Shown piece after piece: positions 27,217-35,136 of a stretch of 64,000 nt of DNA. How positions within the stretch are numbered: position 1 is the stretch's first letter; every line of letters begins with the position of its first letter. The notes under the pieces are model-generated. The model had not been told where the DNA came from. It did not search any database and saw only the letters and a program-made list of their open reading frames with translations. The stretch lies in contig NZ_CP014579.1 in assembly GCF_001634365.1 (NCBI RefSeq), positions 3,162,001 to 3,226,000 of the forward strand. The letters run 5' to 3'. This DNA comes from Paraburkholderia phytofirmans OLGA172. Its GTDB lineage: Bacteria > Pseudomonadota > Gammaproteobacteria > Burkholderiales > Burkholderiaceae. The position numbers and the translations under genes are program-made.

Positions 27217-28296
27217 TCACCTAGCCGTTCCAGTTTGCGCTTCACGGACTTCGCGAACCAGCGTCTGAACCAGTTCCGCCGCCGGCATCGCACGCGAAAG
27301 CCGCACGGCCTGCCCTGCCCATTGAGCTGCATAGGCAGCGCTTCCGTGCGCTTTGGCGGCCGCGTGCAACGCCTTTCCGGTGTCGTAAGCAATCGGATAA
27401 TCAGGCAGCGCGGGGCACGTTGGATCATCGCCCAACTCGCTGAACTGGTTCTCGATGCCGCGCGCCGCACGTCCAGAGATCGCGCTAATAAATGTCGTGC
27501 GACTGTGCGGACTCAGCAGTGCCGCCCGATACGCTGCGTCGGCGGCGGATTCGGGCGAGGCAATGAATGCGGTGCCGAGTTGTGCCGCCTGTGCGCCCAG
27601 CGCCAACGCAGCCGCGATGCCCGCGCCGTCCATGATGCCGCCGGCCGCGATCACCGGCAGTGGAATCTCGCGAACAATCAGCCGCACGAGCGCCATTGTG
27701 CCGAGCAACTCGTCCGGGGCCGACGGGTCGAAATTCCCTCGATGACCGCCGGCCTCGGCGCCCTGCGCAACGATGCCATCCAGTCCTGCTGCATGGATCC
27801 GAGCTGCCTCGTCAAGACTGGTGGCACTCCCAAGCAGCATGATCCCGGCTTCGCGTAACGCAGCGATTTTCCTGGCCGACGGCAACCCGAAGTGAAAGCT
27901 GACCACAGCCGGACGCTCGTCGAGCAACATCTCGAGCATCGCATCGTCTTCGACAAAACTCGTATAGATCTCGCGCAGCGCCGTGGGTGGTTGAGCACCG
28001 AAGCGCGCGAAGTGCGGCGCCAGATAGTCGAGCCAACGCGCCTCCCGAACGGGATCGGCAACGGCCGGCGCATGCACAAACACATTGACGTTAAACGGCT
28101 TGCCGCTCAATGCGCGAATTTCGTGGATCGCCGTCCGCGCGCTCTGCGCATTCATCGCACCGACACCGAGCGAGCCCAATGCGCCCGCGTTCGACACCGC
28201 CGCGGCAAGCGCCGGCGTGCCCACGCCCGCCATCGGCGCCTGGATGATCGGCAAGGCAACGCCCAACCGGGCGAGCAGATTCGGAGAGTCCTTCAT
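27217..28296 (-). CDS. Nitronate monooxygenase
   Basis: 359-residue FMN enzyme that oxidises alkyl nitronates such as propionate 3-nitronate to carbonyl compounds and nitrite. The N-terminal P-I-I-Q-A-P-M-A-G-V, V-V-S-F-H-F-G and A-Q-G-A-E-A-G-G-H-R-G (with the active-site His region), plus G-G-I-M-D-G-A-G-I, give a class I nitronate monooxygenase signature. The small tautomerase gene ends four bases before its start, so the two form an operon with the SDR remnant and face a LysR gene. Confidence 0.9.
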   Translation of the reverse strand: MKDSPNLLARLGVALPIIQAPMAGVGTPALAAAVSNAGALGSLGVGAMNAQSARTAIHEIRALSGKPFNVNVFVHAPAVADPVREARWLDYLAPHFARFGAQPPTALREIYTSFVEDDAMLEMLLDERPAVVSFHFGLPSARKIAALREAGIMLLGSATSLDEAARIHAAGLDGIVAQGAEAGGHRGNFDPSAPDELLGTMALVRLIVREIPLPVIAAGGIMDGAGIAAALALGAQAAQLGTAFIASPESAADAAYRAALLSPHSRTTFISAISGRAARGIENQFSELGDDPTCPALPDYPIAYDTGKALHAAAKAHGSAAYAAQWAGQAVRLSRAMPAAELVQTLVREVREAQTGTAR

Positions 28297-28300
28297 GTCC

Positions 28301-28528
28301 TCAGCTCCTTGAAATCGCTACGCGCTCAGCGTTCCCGCGCGCGTATGTCTGTGATGGATTCCCCCCCCAGCCCCAATTGTCCGTGTCGATTTCCTCGATC
28401 ACGACAAAAGTGGCCGCGGGGTCCTTGTGCAACACGCGCACCACAAGATCGGTCGCGCCCTTGATCAACTCGGCCTTCTGCTCGCGGGTAACGCCTTCGC
28501 GCGTCACCTGAATATTGATGTACGGCAT
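28301..28528 (-). CDS. 4-oxalocrotonate tautomerase family enzyme
   Basis: 75 residues. The second of two adjacent ATGs (28528) is chosen because it places Pro directly after Met (P-Y-I-N-I-Q-V), giving the catalytic N-terminal proline after Met removal, and because AAGGAG then has the right spacing. The rest fits the family: T-R-E-Q-K-A-E-L-I, F-V-V-I-E-E and W-G-W-G-G near the C terminus. It probably isomerises an enol or dehalogenates in the same pathway as the nitronate monooxygenase. Confidence 0.9.
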   Translation of the reverse strand: MPYINIQVTREGVTREQKAELIKGATDLVVRVLHKDPAATFVVIEEIDTDNWGWGGNPSQTYARGNAERVAISRS

Positions 28529-28568
28529 CATGCACTCCTTTCAGTTGCCCCGGGTTCGACGGGACGTA

Positions 28569-28718
28569 TTACCACTTACCGGCAGCCGTCCCGCCATCCA
28601 AGCGCGTGCGGGCATTGCCGACGACGTTGTAGCCACGCTCCACATAGGCCTCGGCCAGCGCAAAGCCGACACCGCTAGATGCACCGGTGACGACGACAGT
28701 CTTGTTTTGCCTGTTCAT
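28569..28718 (-). pseudogene. SDR gene reduced to its two ends
   Basis: 49 codons. The first 40 are a normal SDR start with T-G-A-S-S-G-V-G and the second strand (V-V-G-N-A-R). The last nine, D-G-G-T-A-A-G-K-W and stop, are a typical SDR C terminus. About 200 codons between them, including the Tyr-x-x-x-Lys active site, are missing, and the join is in frame. It heads the operon with the tautomerase and nitronate monooxygenase. Confidence 0.65.
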
Positions 28719-28878
28719 GACGCTCGGCTCCATGGGTAAAGGAAAACGGCTCCGAGCCACGCATCGGCGGGCATCGCAGGGAGTCGCGATGGCTGTCCGG
28801 CTCCCATGTAACTGACTATACTTATGCCACTCGCGTCGATAAATACGCCCAAGTAGAATTCATTTGATACATCAGGTA

Positions 28879-29859
28879 ATGAATAGCTCACGGATCATCG
28901 AACGAAACAGCAAGCGCCAGTTCGACGACTTGATGCTCGGCAGCATCGAGCTGTTCTGTCTCGCGGCGGAACTGGAGAGCTTTACGGACGCCGCCACCGC
29001 AGCCGGCGTCACGCCGGCGGCGGTGAGCCGCTCGGTGTCGCGGCTGGAGGAGCGCATGGAGGTGCGGCTCTTCGTCAGAACCACACGCCGTATCCGGCTG
29101 ACCGACGCGGGCAGGACGTACTACGAGCGTTGTCGCGAGGCGCTCGGACAACTCGTCGACGCAGAGCGCGAAGCCACGGGCCAGCAGTCCGCCGCCGCCG
29201 GCGTGTTGCGCATCAGCATGCCGACGCCCTATGCGCACTATCGCGTGCTGCCCATCCTGCCGGCCTTTCGCGAACGGCATCCGCAGGTGCGGGTCGACGT
29301 GCACATCAGCAATCGCAACATCGACTTCGCCGAAGAAGGCTTCGATCTGGCCATTCGCGGCAGCGCGCCGGGCGAATCGAATCTGATCGCCCGCAAGCTC
29401 GAAGACGCGGAACTGGTCGTGGTGGCCAGCCGCGCTTATCTGTCGCGAGCCGGAACGCCGTCGTCGCTGGAGGACCTCGCGCGCCACGATTGCATTCAGT
29501 TCGACCTGCCAAGCAGTGGCCGCAAGATTCCCTGGCTGTTCAAAAGCGGGGCGGACGTGCAGGAGCATTTCACCGATGGCGGCTATTCGAGCGCGGGCGA
29601 TGTACTTGGCGGCGTGACGTTGGCGCGCAGCGGCGCCGGGCTGTTCCAGACGTATCGTTTCGTCGTCGAGCAGGACCTGGCGACAGGCGCTCTGGTGGAA
29701 GTGTTGCCGGCGCTCGGCGGCGCCTCCCGGCCGTTCGTGCTGCTGTATCCCCACAAACGCCATCTGTCGTTGCGGGTGCGGCGCTTCGTCGATTTTCTCG
29801 TCGCGACGCTCGGCTCCGCTCCGGGCAATCAGCTCGCCTCTTCCCTCCTTGACGGCTGA
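28879..29859 (+). CDS. LysR family transcriptional regulator, divergent from NMO operon
   Basis: 326 residues from the ATG at 28879; 28933 (M-L-G-S-I-E-L-F) is the more typical LysR start and cannot be excluded. The helix-turn-helix region reads F-T-D-A-A-T-A-A-G-V-T-P-A-A-V-S-R-S-V-S-R-L-E. The effector domain has G-V-L-R-I-S-M-P-T-P, as in the CrgA-like LysR clade. It is divergent from the SDR remnant/tautomerase/nitronate monooxygenase operon, which it probably regulates. A second LysR gene follows after seven bases. Confidence 0.87.
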   Translation: MNSSRIIERNSKRQFDDLMLGSIELFCLAAELESFTDAATAAGVTPAAVSRSVSRLEERMEVRLFVRTTRRIRLTDAGRTYYERCREALGQLVDAEREATGQQSAAAGVLRISMPTPYAHYRVLPILPAFRERHPQVRVDVHISNRNIDFAEEGFDLAIRGSAPGESNLIARKLEDAELVVVASRAYLSRAGTPSSLEDLARHDCIQFDLPSSGRKIPWLFKSGADVQEHFTDGGYSSAGDVLGGVTLARSGAGLFQTYRFVVEQDLATGALVEVLPALGGASRPFVLLYPHKRHLSLRVRRFVDFLVATLGSAPGNQLASSLLDG

Positions 29860-29865
29860 ACGGCA

Positions 29866-30792
29866 ATGGATCGAATCGACGCGATGAAGGTATTCGTCGC
29901 CGCCCTCGACGAGGGCAGCCTTGCCGCGGCAGGCCGGCGCCTCGGCCGCTCGCCCGCCGCCGTGAGCCGGGCCATTGCGTTTCTCGAAGCGCATGCCGGC
30001 ATGGCGCTGCTGCATCGCACCACGCGCACGATCAAGCTGAGCGAAGCCGGCGAGCGCTACGCTGCCTCGTGCCGGCGAATCCTGACCGACCTCGAAGAAG
30101 CCGATCTGATGATCGCCGGCGAACGCGCGGCGCCACGCGGCACGCTGACGCTGACCGCGCCCGTGGCCGCCGGTCAGGACTTTCTGCGCCCGCTGCTCGA
30201 CGAGTTTGTGGACCTGTATCCGGATGTCACCGCGCGCCTCTATCTGCTCGACCGCCCTGCCAACCTGATCGACGAAGGGATCGACGTCGCGCTGCGCATT
30301 GCCCACCTGGCCGATTCGACGCTGATCGCGACGCCGGTCGGCGAAGTCCGCCGGGTGGTCGCCGCCGCGCCGCGCTATCTCGCCAACCATCCGCGTCTCG
30401 AGGAACCCGGCGATCTCGCCCAACACCGGATCATTTCGATGACGCATTTCGGCGTCGATTCGTGGAGCTTTCCGTCATCGAACAATTCGGCGGCTCCACA
30501 AACGGTGCACTTCACGCCGCGGCTGATCGTCAACAGCGTGCAAGGCGCGGTGGCCTCCGCCGTCGACGGCTACGGGGTCACGCGGCTCTTTTCGTATCAC
30601 ATCGCCGAGCAGGTCCGCGAAGCTTCGTTGAAGATCGTGCTGGCCGGTTACGAGCAAGCGCCGCTCCCTGTTCATCTGCTCACGCCGCAAGGCCGTCTCT
30701 CGGTGCCGAAAGTCCGGGCCTTCGTCGACTTCGCGGTACCGCGTCTACGCACCCATTTCAGCACGCTCAAAGCGATCACCGACGCGGATTAA
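29866..30792 (+). CDS. LysR family transcriptional regulator
   Basis: 308 residues, CrgA-like clade: M-D-R-I-D-A-M-K-V-F-V-A-A-L-D-E-G-S-L opens the DNA-binding domain and A-A-V-S-R-A-I-A-F-L-E closes it; the effector domain starts at R-G-T-L-T-L-T-A-P. The seven-base spacing to the previous LysR stop makes co-transcription likely. The MFS exporter about 200 bp downstream is a plausible target. Confidence 0.9.
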   Translation: MDRIDAMKVFVAALDEGSLAAAGRRLGRSPAAVSRAIAFLEAHAGMALLHRTTRTIKLSEAGERYAASCRRILTDLEEADLMIAGERAAPRGTLTLTAPVAAGQDFLRPLLDEFVDLYPDVTARLYLLDRPANLIDEGIDVALRIAHLADSTLIATPVGEVRRVVAAAPRYLANHPRLEEPGDLAQHRIISMTHFGVDSWSFPSSNNSAAPQTVHFTPRLIVNSVQGAVASAVDGYGVTRLFSYHIAEQVREASLKIVLAGYEQAPLPVHLLTPQGRLSVPKVRAFVDFAVPRLRTHFSTLKAITDAD

Positions 30793-30908
30793 ACCGTCAC
30801 GCGGAAGAATGTCTGCCGCGCGGCGGCGATTCTCTCGCCACGCGTTCGTCCCTAAACTGCTTTCCATGGGTAACAGCTGCGGCCAAACCTGGTTGCAACG
30901 CCAAACGC

Positions 30909-30992
30909 ATGGAGCAGGCAATGGACTCGGAACAGAACGTGGTACTCGTCGCCGGTGCGCAGATGCGCGCGGAATCACGGGGGGCGATATGA
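30909..30992 (+). CDS. Possible leader ORF coupled to the MFS gene
   Basis: 27 codons starting M-E-Q-A-M-D and ending R-G-A-I, with its TGA overlapping the MFS ATG as ATGA. No family is recognisable. It may be a translational leader or the end of a lost gene. Confidence 0.25.
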   Translation: MEQAMDSEQNVVLVAGAQMRAESRGAI

Positions 30993-32254
30993 ATCAGGCA
31001 GCCAATGTGGCGCCCCTTGGGGCCGGGTTCACGAACGCCACCAGCTACGCCGAACGGAATACATGCTACTGGCGCCGCAACCTTTTCATTTGCGTGTTCG
31101 GCTCGTTTACCACACTGGTCAGTCTGAGCATGTTGCTGCCGTTTCTGCCCCTCTATGTGCAGCAACTCGGTGTAACTTCGCAGGCCGCGATCGTGCAGTG
31201 GTCAGGCGTGGCGTTCGGCGCGACCTTTCTCGGCACGGCCGTCACGGCGCCGCTCTGGGGGCGTCTGGCCGATCGTTATGGGCGCAAGCCGATGCTCGTA
31301 AGGGCAGCAGTCGGCATGGCGATCGTGATGTCGTTGATCGGCATGGCGCACAACGTGACCGAGCTGGTGGTGTTGCGGCTGCTGGCCGGATTGATCGGGG
31401 GATATGCATCGGCGTCGATTGTGATGATCGGCACCCAGGCGCCTCGCGAACGCGCGGGATGGGCACTCGGCATCCTCTCGACCGGCTCGCTGGCCGGCAG
31501 TCTCGCGGGTCCGCTGGTCGGCGGTCTGCTGCCCTCGTTGATCAGCATTCGCAGTACGTTCTTCGCCGGCGGCGCCATGATCGCGGTCGCCGCCGTGCTG
31601 ACGATCCTGTTCGTACGGGAAGACTTTCGCCCCGACGCCGATGCCAAGGCGCGCGCCCCAACAAGCGCGGCGGCGCCGAAGCTGACCAACCGCACCGTGA
31701 TGGTCGCGCTGCTGCTGACCGCGATGATGGTGCTGCTCGCCAACATGTCGATCGAACCGATCATCACCGTGTATATCGCGCACCTCAATGTGCCGACCGA
31801 CCACCTGGCCCGCACGGCCGGCATCGTGATGGCGTGCTCGGCGTTCGGCAGCATGCTGACGGCGGCGCGGCTTGGCGCATTGGCGGACCGGATCGGCAGT
31901 TGGAACGTGATTATCGGATGCCTCGTGTTGACCGGACTCGTCATGGTGCCGCAAGCGTTCGTCACGCAGTGGTGGCAACTGGCCCTTCTGCGCGGTTTGA
32001 TGGGCATGACATTGGCTGGCCTGCTGCCGTCGATTGCGAAACTGGTCCGGCACGCGGCCAGTGAACAGCAGTCGGGAACGATGCTCGGGTATCTTCAGTC
32101 GGCGCAATTCGCCGGTCAGGTTATCGGGCCGTTGATCGGTGGAGTGATCGGCGTTCATCTTGGCCTGCACGCCGTGTTCTTCGTCACAGGCTCGCTGTTG
32201 ATTGCTTGTGCCGTGCTGGGTCAGGTTGTGCGCAGCCGGCCGATGCACGCGTGA
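30989..32254 (+). CDS. MFS drug exporter, DHA1 (MdtG-like)
   Basis: 421 residues, about 12 helices. L-L-P-F-L-P-L-Y-V-Q-Q-L-G-V in helix 1, then W-G-R-L-A-D-R-Y-G-R-K-P-M in the loop 2-3 motif A, and R-L-L-A-G-L-I-G-G in helix 4 support the DHA1 family; the first helix resembles E. coli MdtG. ATG at 30989 is preceded by a G-rich run and overlaps a short upstream frame. The frame is open further left but without helix-like content. Substrate unknown. Confidence 0.85.
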   Translation: MNQAANVAPLGAGFTNATSYAERNTCYWRRNLFICVFGSFTTLVSLSMLLPFLPLYVQQLGVTSQAAIVQWSGVAFGATFLGTAVTAPLWGRLADRYGRKPMLVRAAVGMAIVMSLIGMAHNVTELVVLRLLAGLIGGYASASIVMIGTQAPRERAGWALGILSTGSLAGSLAGPLVGGLLPSLISIRSTFFAGGAMIAVAAVLTILFVREDFRPDADAKARAPTSAAAPKLTNRTVMVALLLTAMMVLLANMSIEPIITVYIAHLNVPTDHLARTAGIVMACSAFGSMLTAARLGALADRIGSWNVIIGCLVLTGLVMVPQAFVTQWWQLALLRGLMGMTLAGLLPSIAKLVRHAASEQQSGTMLGYLQSAQFAGQVIGPLIGGVIGVHLGLHAVFFVTGSLLIACAVLGQVVRSRPMHA

Positions 32255-32264
32255 TGGTCTCCGG

Positions 32265-32377
32265 CTGGCGACCAGATAAAACGCAGGCCAATACTGGTTG
32301 TCGTAGGCGCGCCACGTTGCATAGTCGTTGTCCTGCGCCACCGGGAACGTAATGTCGAAGCGTTTGATCGCCGTTTT
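32265..32377 (-). pseudogene. Thioredoxin-like (TlpA/DipZ type) gene, inverted middle piece
   Basis: Read on the minus strand this encodes F-D-I-T-F-P-V-A-Q-D-N-D-Y-A-T-W, then N-Q-Y-W-P-A-F-Y-L-V, the conserved core before the C-terminal strand of redoxin-domain proteins. The continuation that should follow is found on the opposite strand at 32386, so a small inversion has split the gene. Confidence 0.55.
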
Positions 32378-32385
32378 GAGGGCAC

Positions 32386-32514
32386 GTGGTCTACACGCAC
32401 TTCGGCGAAGGCGACCACGAACAGACCGAAGCGAAGATCAAGGCCTTGCTGGCGGAAAACTCATCGCCGGCCGTGCAGGCATGCTGTGCAACCGCGCGAT
32501 CGTGAGCGACTTCG
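32386..32514 (+). pseudogene. Thioredoxin-like gene, C-terminal piece on opposite strand
   Basis: Encodes V-V-Y-T-H-F-G-E-G-D-H-E-Q-T-E then I-K-A-L-L-A-E, the segment expected directly after F-Y-L-V in the inverted piece at 32265-32377. Together they are the remains of one gene disrupted by an inversion of roughly 115 bp; the N-terminal half with the CxxC region is absent. Confidence 0.55.
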
Positions 32515-32570
32515 AGTAATCATCATTTTCTGGCTGGTTAACTCGAAAAATATAGTATAAACGGCACATA

Positions 32571-32662
32571 TTTACCTGTTAAATAGGATCGCATTGTTCC
32601 AATGAACATTAACCGGTAAAATATTAACGTTTATCGGCAAATTTGATGGATAACCGGCAAAA
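32571..32662. promoter_or_regulatory. Operator-like repeats before hipB
   Basis: Four related A/T-flanked ACC(G/T)G elements lie in the AT-rich leader: TTTACCTGTTAAA (32571), TTAACCGGTAAAA (32609), TTATCGGCAAA (32631) and ATAACCGGCAAAA (32650), the last ending at the start codon. A separate perfect palindrome TGTTCCAATGAACA is at 32595-32608, and a -10-like TATAGTATAA at 32551. This layout fits autorepression by HipB. The remainder of the 32255-32661 gap is the redoxin debris. Confidence 0.5.
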
Positions 32663-32961
32663 TGTTGCTCTTTGATCTCGCTACTGCGGACGAAATCGCG
32701 CTTGAACTGGGTCAACGGCTACGCGTGCAGCGCCTCGCTCAGAATCTTCAGCAAAGCGAACTGGCCGCCCGCGCCGGGGTGTCCGAGCGCGCGGTACGCA
32801 ACCTCGAACGTACCGGGAAGGCAACGCTTGAGAGTCTTCTCCGGGTAGCGATGGCGCTTGGGCTGACCGGCTCGCTGTCGCCTCTGTTCGAATACAAACC
32901 GAACTCCATTCGCGCGATGGAAAAGGCGAGCGCCGCGCGTGAGCGGGCTTCCCGGAGGTGA
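32662..32961 (+). CDS. hipB: HipB-like XRE-family antitoxin
   Basis: 99-residue helix-turn-helix protein: L-R-V-Q-R-L-A-Q-N-L-Q-Q-S-E-L-A-A-R-A-G-V-S-E-R-A-V-R-N-L-E is a full XRE motif, and a short basic C-terminal tail follows. It lies immediately upstream of a HipA-type kinase and is expected to bind both the operator repeats in front of it and the kinase, neutralising it. The ribosome site of hipA lies inside its 3' end. Confidence 0.85.
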   Translation: MLLFDLATADEIALELGQRLRVQRLAQNLQQSELAARAGVSERAVRNLERTGKATLESLLRVAMALGLTGSLSPLFEYKPNSIRAMEKASAARERASRR

Positions 32962-32963
32962 CG

Positions 32964-34187
32964 ATGAAAAAACTGAGCGTCGTCTACGCCGGCTGGAGCG
33001 AGCGTTTCGAACTGGGCAAGCTCGGGGACGACGGGACAAACCTGATATTTGAGTACTCCTCCGAGGCGCTGCAACGCGGTCTCGAGCTTTCGCCCTTGCA
33101 TCTGGCATTGCGTCAGCAGGCCTACGATAGCTTTCCGGACCACCAGTTTCGCTTGCCAGGGCTCGTTTCCGATGCGCTGCCCGACGGCTGGGGCATGCTG
33201 CTAATGGACCGTCTCTTTCGGCAGCGAGGCTGGGAGCCTGCGCGGATGTCCCCGCTCGACCGTCTTGCGTTCATTGGCGAGAAGGCAATGGGTGCCCTTG
33301 TTTTTGAGCCGGCTCAGGGAGACGATCTTCAACCTTCCGATGTGCAGCTTATCGAGCTTGCCCGGGAGGTCCGCGAAGTGATGACGGACGGCAGTACCGA
33401 GTTGCTGCGCGAACTCGTCCTGATGGGCGGCTCGCCGCACGGCGCCCGGCCTAAAGTGCTGGTCAACTTCGACCCGCACAGTGGCCGCATGTCGAACTCG
33501 GAGCAGCGTGCCGGCACGCCCTGGCTGGTCAAGTTTCCCGCCCAGTACGACCACAAGGAGGTGTGCGCAGTCGAGGCGCTGTATGCCGTGCTTGCCGAAG
33601 CATGTGAGATTCCCGTGCCGTTAACAAGGTACTTTGATCTCGGTCCGTCTCTTTCAGCATTCGGCATCGAGCGTTTCGACCGGTCTGGCGCTCAGCGCGT
33701 GCCAATGCACACCGCTGCCGGCGCGCTGAACGCCAACTTCCGATATCCGTCGATCGACTATGGTTCGCTTCTGAAATTGACTCGCTTCATCACGCGGGAT
33801 GAGCGTGAAGTGTTGCGGGCCTTTGAGCGCTGTGTGTTCAATGTGGTGTTCAACAATCGGGACGACCACACGAAAAACTTCTCTTTCCGACTGTCGGCGC
33901 AGGGGCAGTGGCAATTCTCACCGGCTTACGACTTGACCTTCAACGAAGGGCCGGGCGGTGAGCATCAAATGGACGTGTGCGGCGAGAGCCGCGCGCCGGC
34001 GCGTAAGCATCTGTTGCAGCTTGCCAGCCTGACGGGCCTACCGGCCCGTGCCGCGGAGGCGGTCATTGAACGCACTGCGGGGGTGGCCGGCCGGTTTCGG
34101 GATCACGCGCGGAGCTTTCCTATTCGGCGCGCAACGGTAAGCCTGATCGCAGGCAAGATAGAAACGAATCGCGCGCGCATGCTGTGA
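32964..34187 (+). CDS. hipA: HipA-like Ser/Thr kinase toxin
   Basis: 407 residues. G-G-S-P-H-G-A-R-P-K is the HipA glycine-rich nucleotide loop; N-N-R-D300-D-H-T-K-N contains the catalytic Asp, and P-A-Y-D323-L is the metal-binding DFG-like motif. HipA kinases phosphorylate targets such as glutamyl-tRNA synthetase and cause growth arrest or persistence. CGGAGG is five bases before the ATG at 32964; the GTG at 32958 overlaps hipB but is less well placed. All catalytic motifs are present, so the kinase is probably active when released from HipB. Confidence 0.88.
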   Translation: MKKLSVVYAGWSERFELGKLGDDGTNLIFEYSSEALQRGLELSPLHLALRQQAYDSFPDHQFRLPGLVSDALPDGWGMLLMDRLFRQRGWEPARMSPLDRLAFIGEKAMGALVFEPAQGDDLQPSDVQLIELAREVREVMTDGSTELLRELVLMGGSPHGARPKVLVNFDPHSGRMSNSEQRAGTPWLVKFPAQYDHKEVCAVEALYAVLAEACEIPVPLTRYFDLGPSLSAFGIERFDRSGAQRVPMHTAAGALNANFRYPSIDYGSLLKLTRFITRDEREVLRAFERCVFNVVFNNRDDHTKNFSFRLSAQGQWQFSPAYDLTFNEGPGGEHQMDVCGESRAPARKHLLQLASLTGLPARAAEAVIERTAGVAGRFRDHARSFPIRRATVSLIAGKIETNRARML

Positions 34188-34215
34188 AGCGAGATCAATG
34201 AATGAACACTGATTA

Positions 34216-34250
34216 GCGGCGTGCGCCGCTGATGAGGCAGCGCACGCCGC
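34216..34250. terminator. Strong stem-loop between hipA and a convergent gene
   Basis: Perfect 11-base arms GCGGCGTGCGC/GCGCACGCCGC flank a 13-base loop between two convergent genes. There is no T-run on either side, so factor-dependent or bidirectional termination is a guess. Confidence 0.45.
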
Positions 34251-34282
34251 GATCGCCGCTTCGACCTCATCCGCCGCCGCGT

Positions 34283-34672
34283 CTAAACACCAGCCAGCGC
34301 CGGCAGCTCGACCTCGTACGACACGCGCACGCGCCGGCTGCTTGTCGGTGGCTGATGTGCCACGTCGCTCAGTTGCGCCGCGCTCTCGACGCGCCTCGGT
34401 ATGCGCGCGGGATAGCGGGCGTTTTTCTTCTCGAGAATGGCCCGGCTCAGAAACCCGGCGCTATACGCTTTCAGCAAGTGCGCATGGTGCGCTTCGATAT
34501 ACGCAGCAATCTGCGCCTCCTCACCGTCGATCATGGCGACTAGCGCCAGCGTGCTCGCATCCCAACGGAAGCGCAGGCCGAGTTCATCGAACGCACTGTT
34601 ATAGGCGCACAGTTGCGCCTCGACTTCCGGATCATGCGTGCTGTCGCAAGCGTCGAACTGGGACTGGTTCAT
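34283..34672 (-). CDS. Hypothetical protein, 129 residues
   Basis: I do not recognise a family. AAGGAG lies seven bases before the ATG at 34672, codon use is normal, and the product is soluble and mildly acidic at its N terminus (many D/E), ending in a basic, proline-containing tail. It contains F-D-E-L-G-L-R-F-R-W-D and a helical A-A-Y-I-E-A-H-H-A-H-L-L-K-A-Y segment. It converges on hipA and is divergent from the oxalate operon; the shared 464-bp region holds both promoters. Confidence 0.7.
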   Translation of the reverse strand: MNQSQFDACDSTHDPEVEAQLCAYNSAFDELGLRFRWDASTLALVAMIDGEEAQIAAYIEAHHAHLLKAYSAGFLSRAILEKKNARYPARIPRRVESAAQLSDVAHQPPTSSRRVRVSYEVELPALAGV

Positions 34673-35136
34673 GTTCGTCTCCTTCAGGCAAATGGCATGA
34701 CCAACAATAGGAGCACACGTAGATAAACAACAATTAAAGTTATTTCGAAAAACAATAGTGTTTTGTTTATACATTCGATTCCCCTCCAGTACGGCAGCGA
34801 CCCAATCCGGATGTCCGGACAGCTGCATCGCGTTGCTCACAGCCCAATAGTCAGTAGCAGCACGCCTATCTATTAGGTATGCCTAATGCAAACCATAAAA
34901 TGTTTTAACTTTCACTTATCGCCGTTCTCGCGCAGCATCTCCTCAGACGCGCTCCACGCCAAACACCTTTCACCCAGTTGTCGTGCGATCGACGGGTAAG
35001 GGTTTTCGTTAGTGCAGTTCCCGCTGGCCGACCATTGGCGCGCCATTGCCCACCAACAAACCGGCAATGAAGCGATTCGATCACGTAAGTCCAACGCGCC
35101 ACCCGAGCGCGACGGAATCTACAGGAGACGAAAGAC
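34673..35136. promoter_or_regulatory. Promoter region of the oxalate operon
   Basis: 464 bp without a convincing gene. The left part (34720-34790) is very AT-rich and should hold the leftward promoter of the hypothetical gene. ATTAGG-TATG-CCTAAT at 34872-34887 is a perfect six-base inverted repeat suitable for a dimeric regulator of the oxalate operon. An AGGAGA ribosome site lies just before the antiporter ATG. Confidence 0.5.

Noticed and set aside
28888..30447. Long leftward open frame of 519 codons across the two LysR genes
   Set aside because: Antisense to two well-supported LysR genes; Arg/His-rich composition without domains is the usual artefact of GC-rich codon use.
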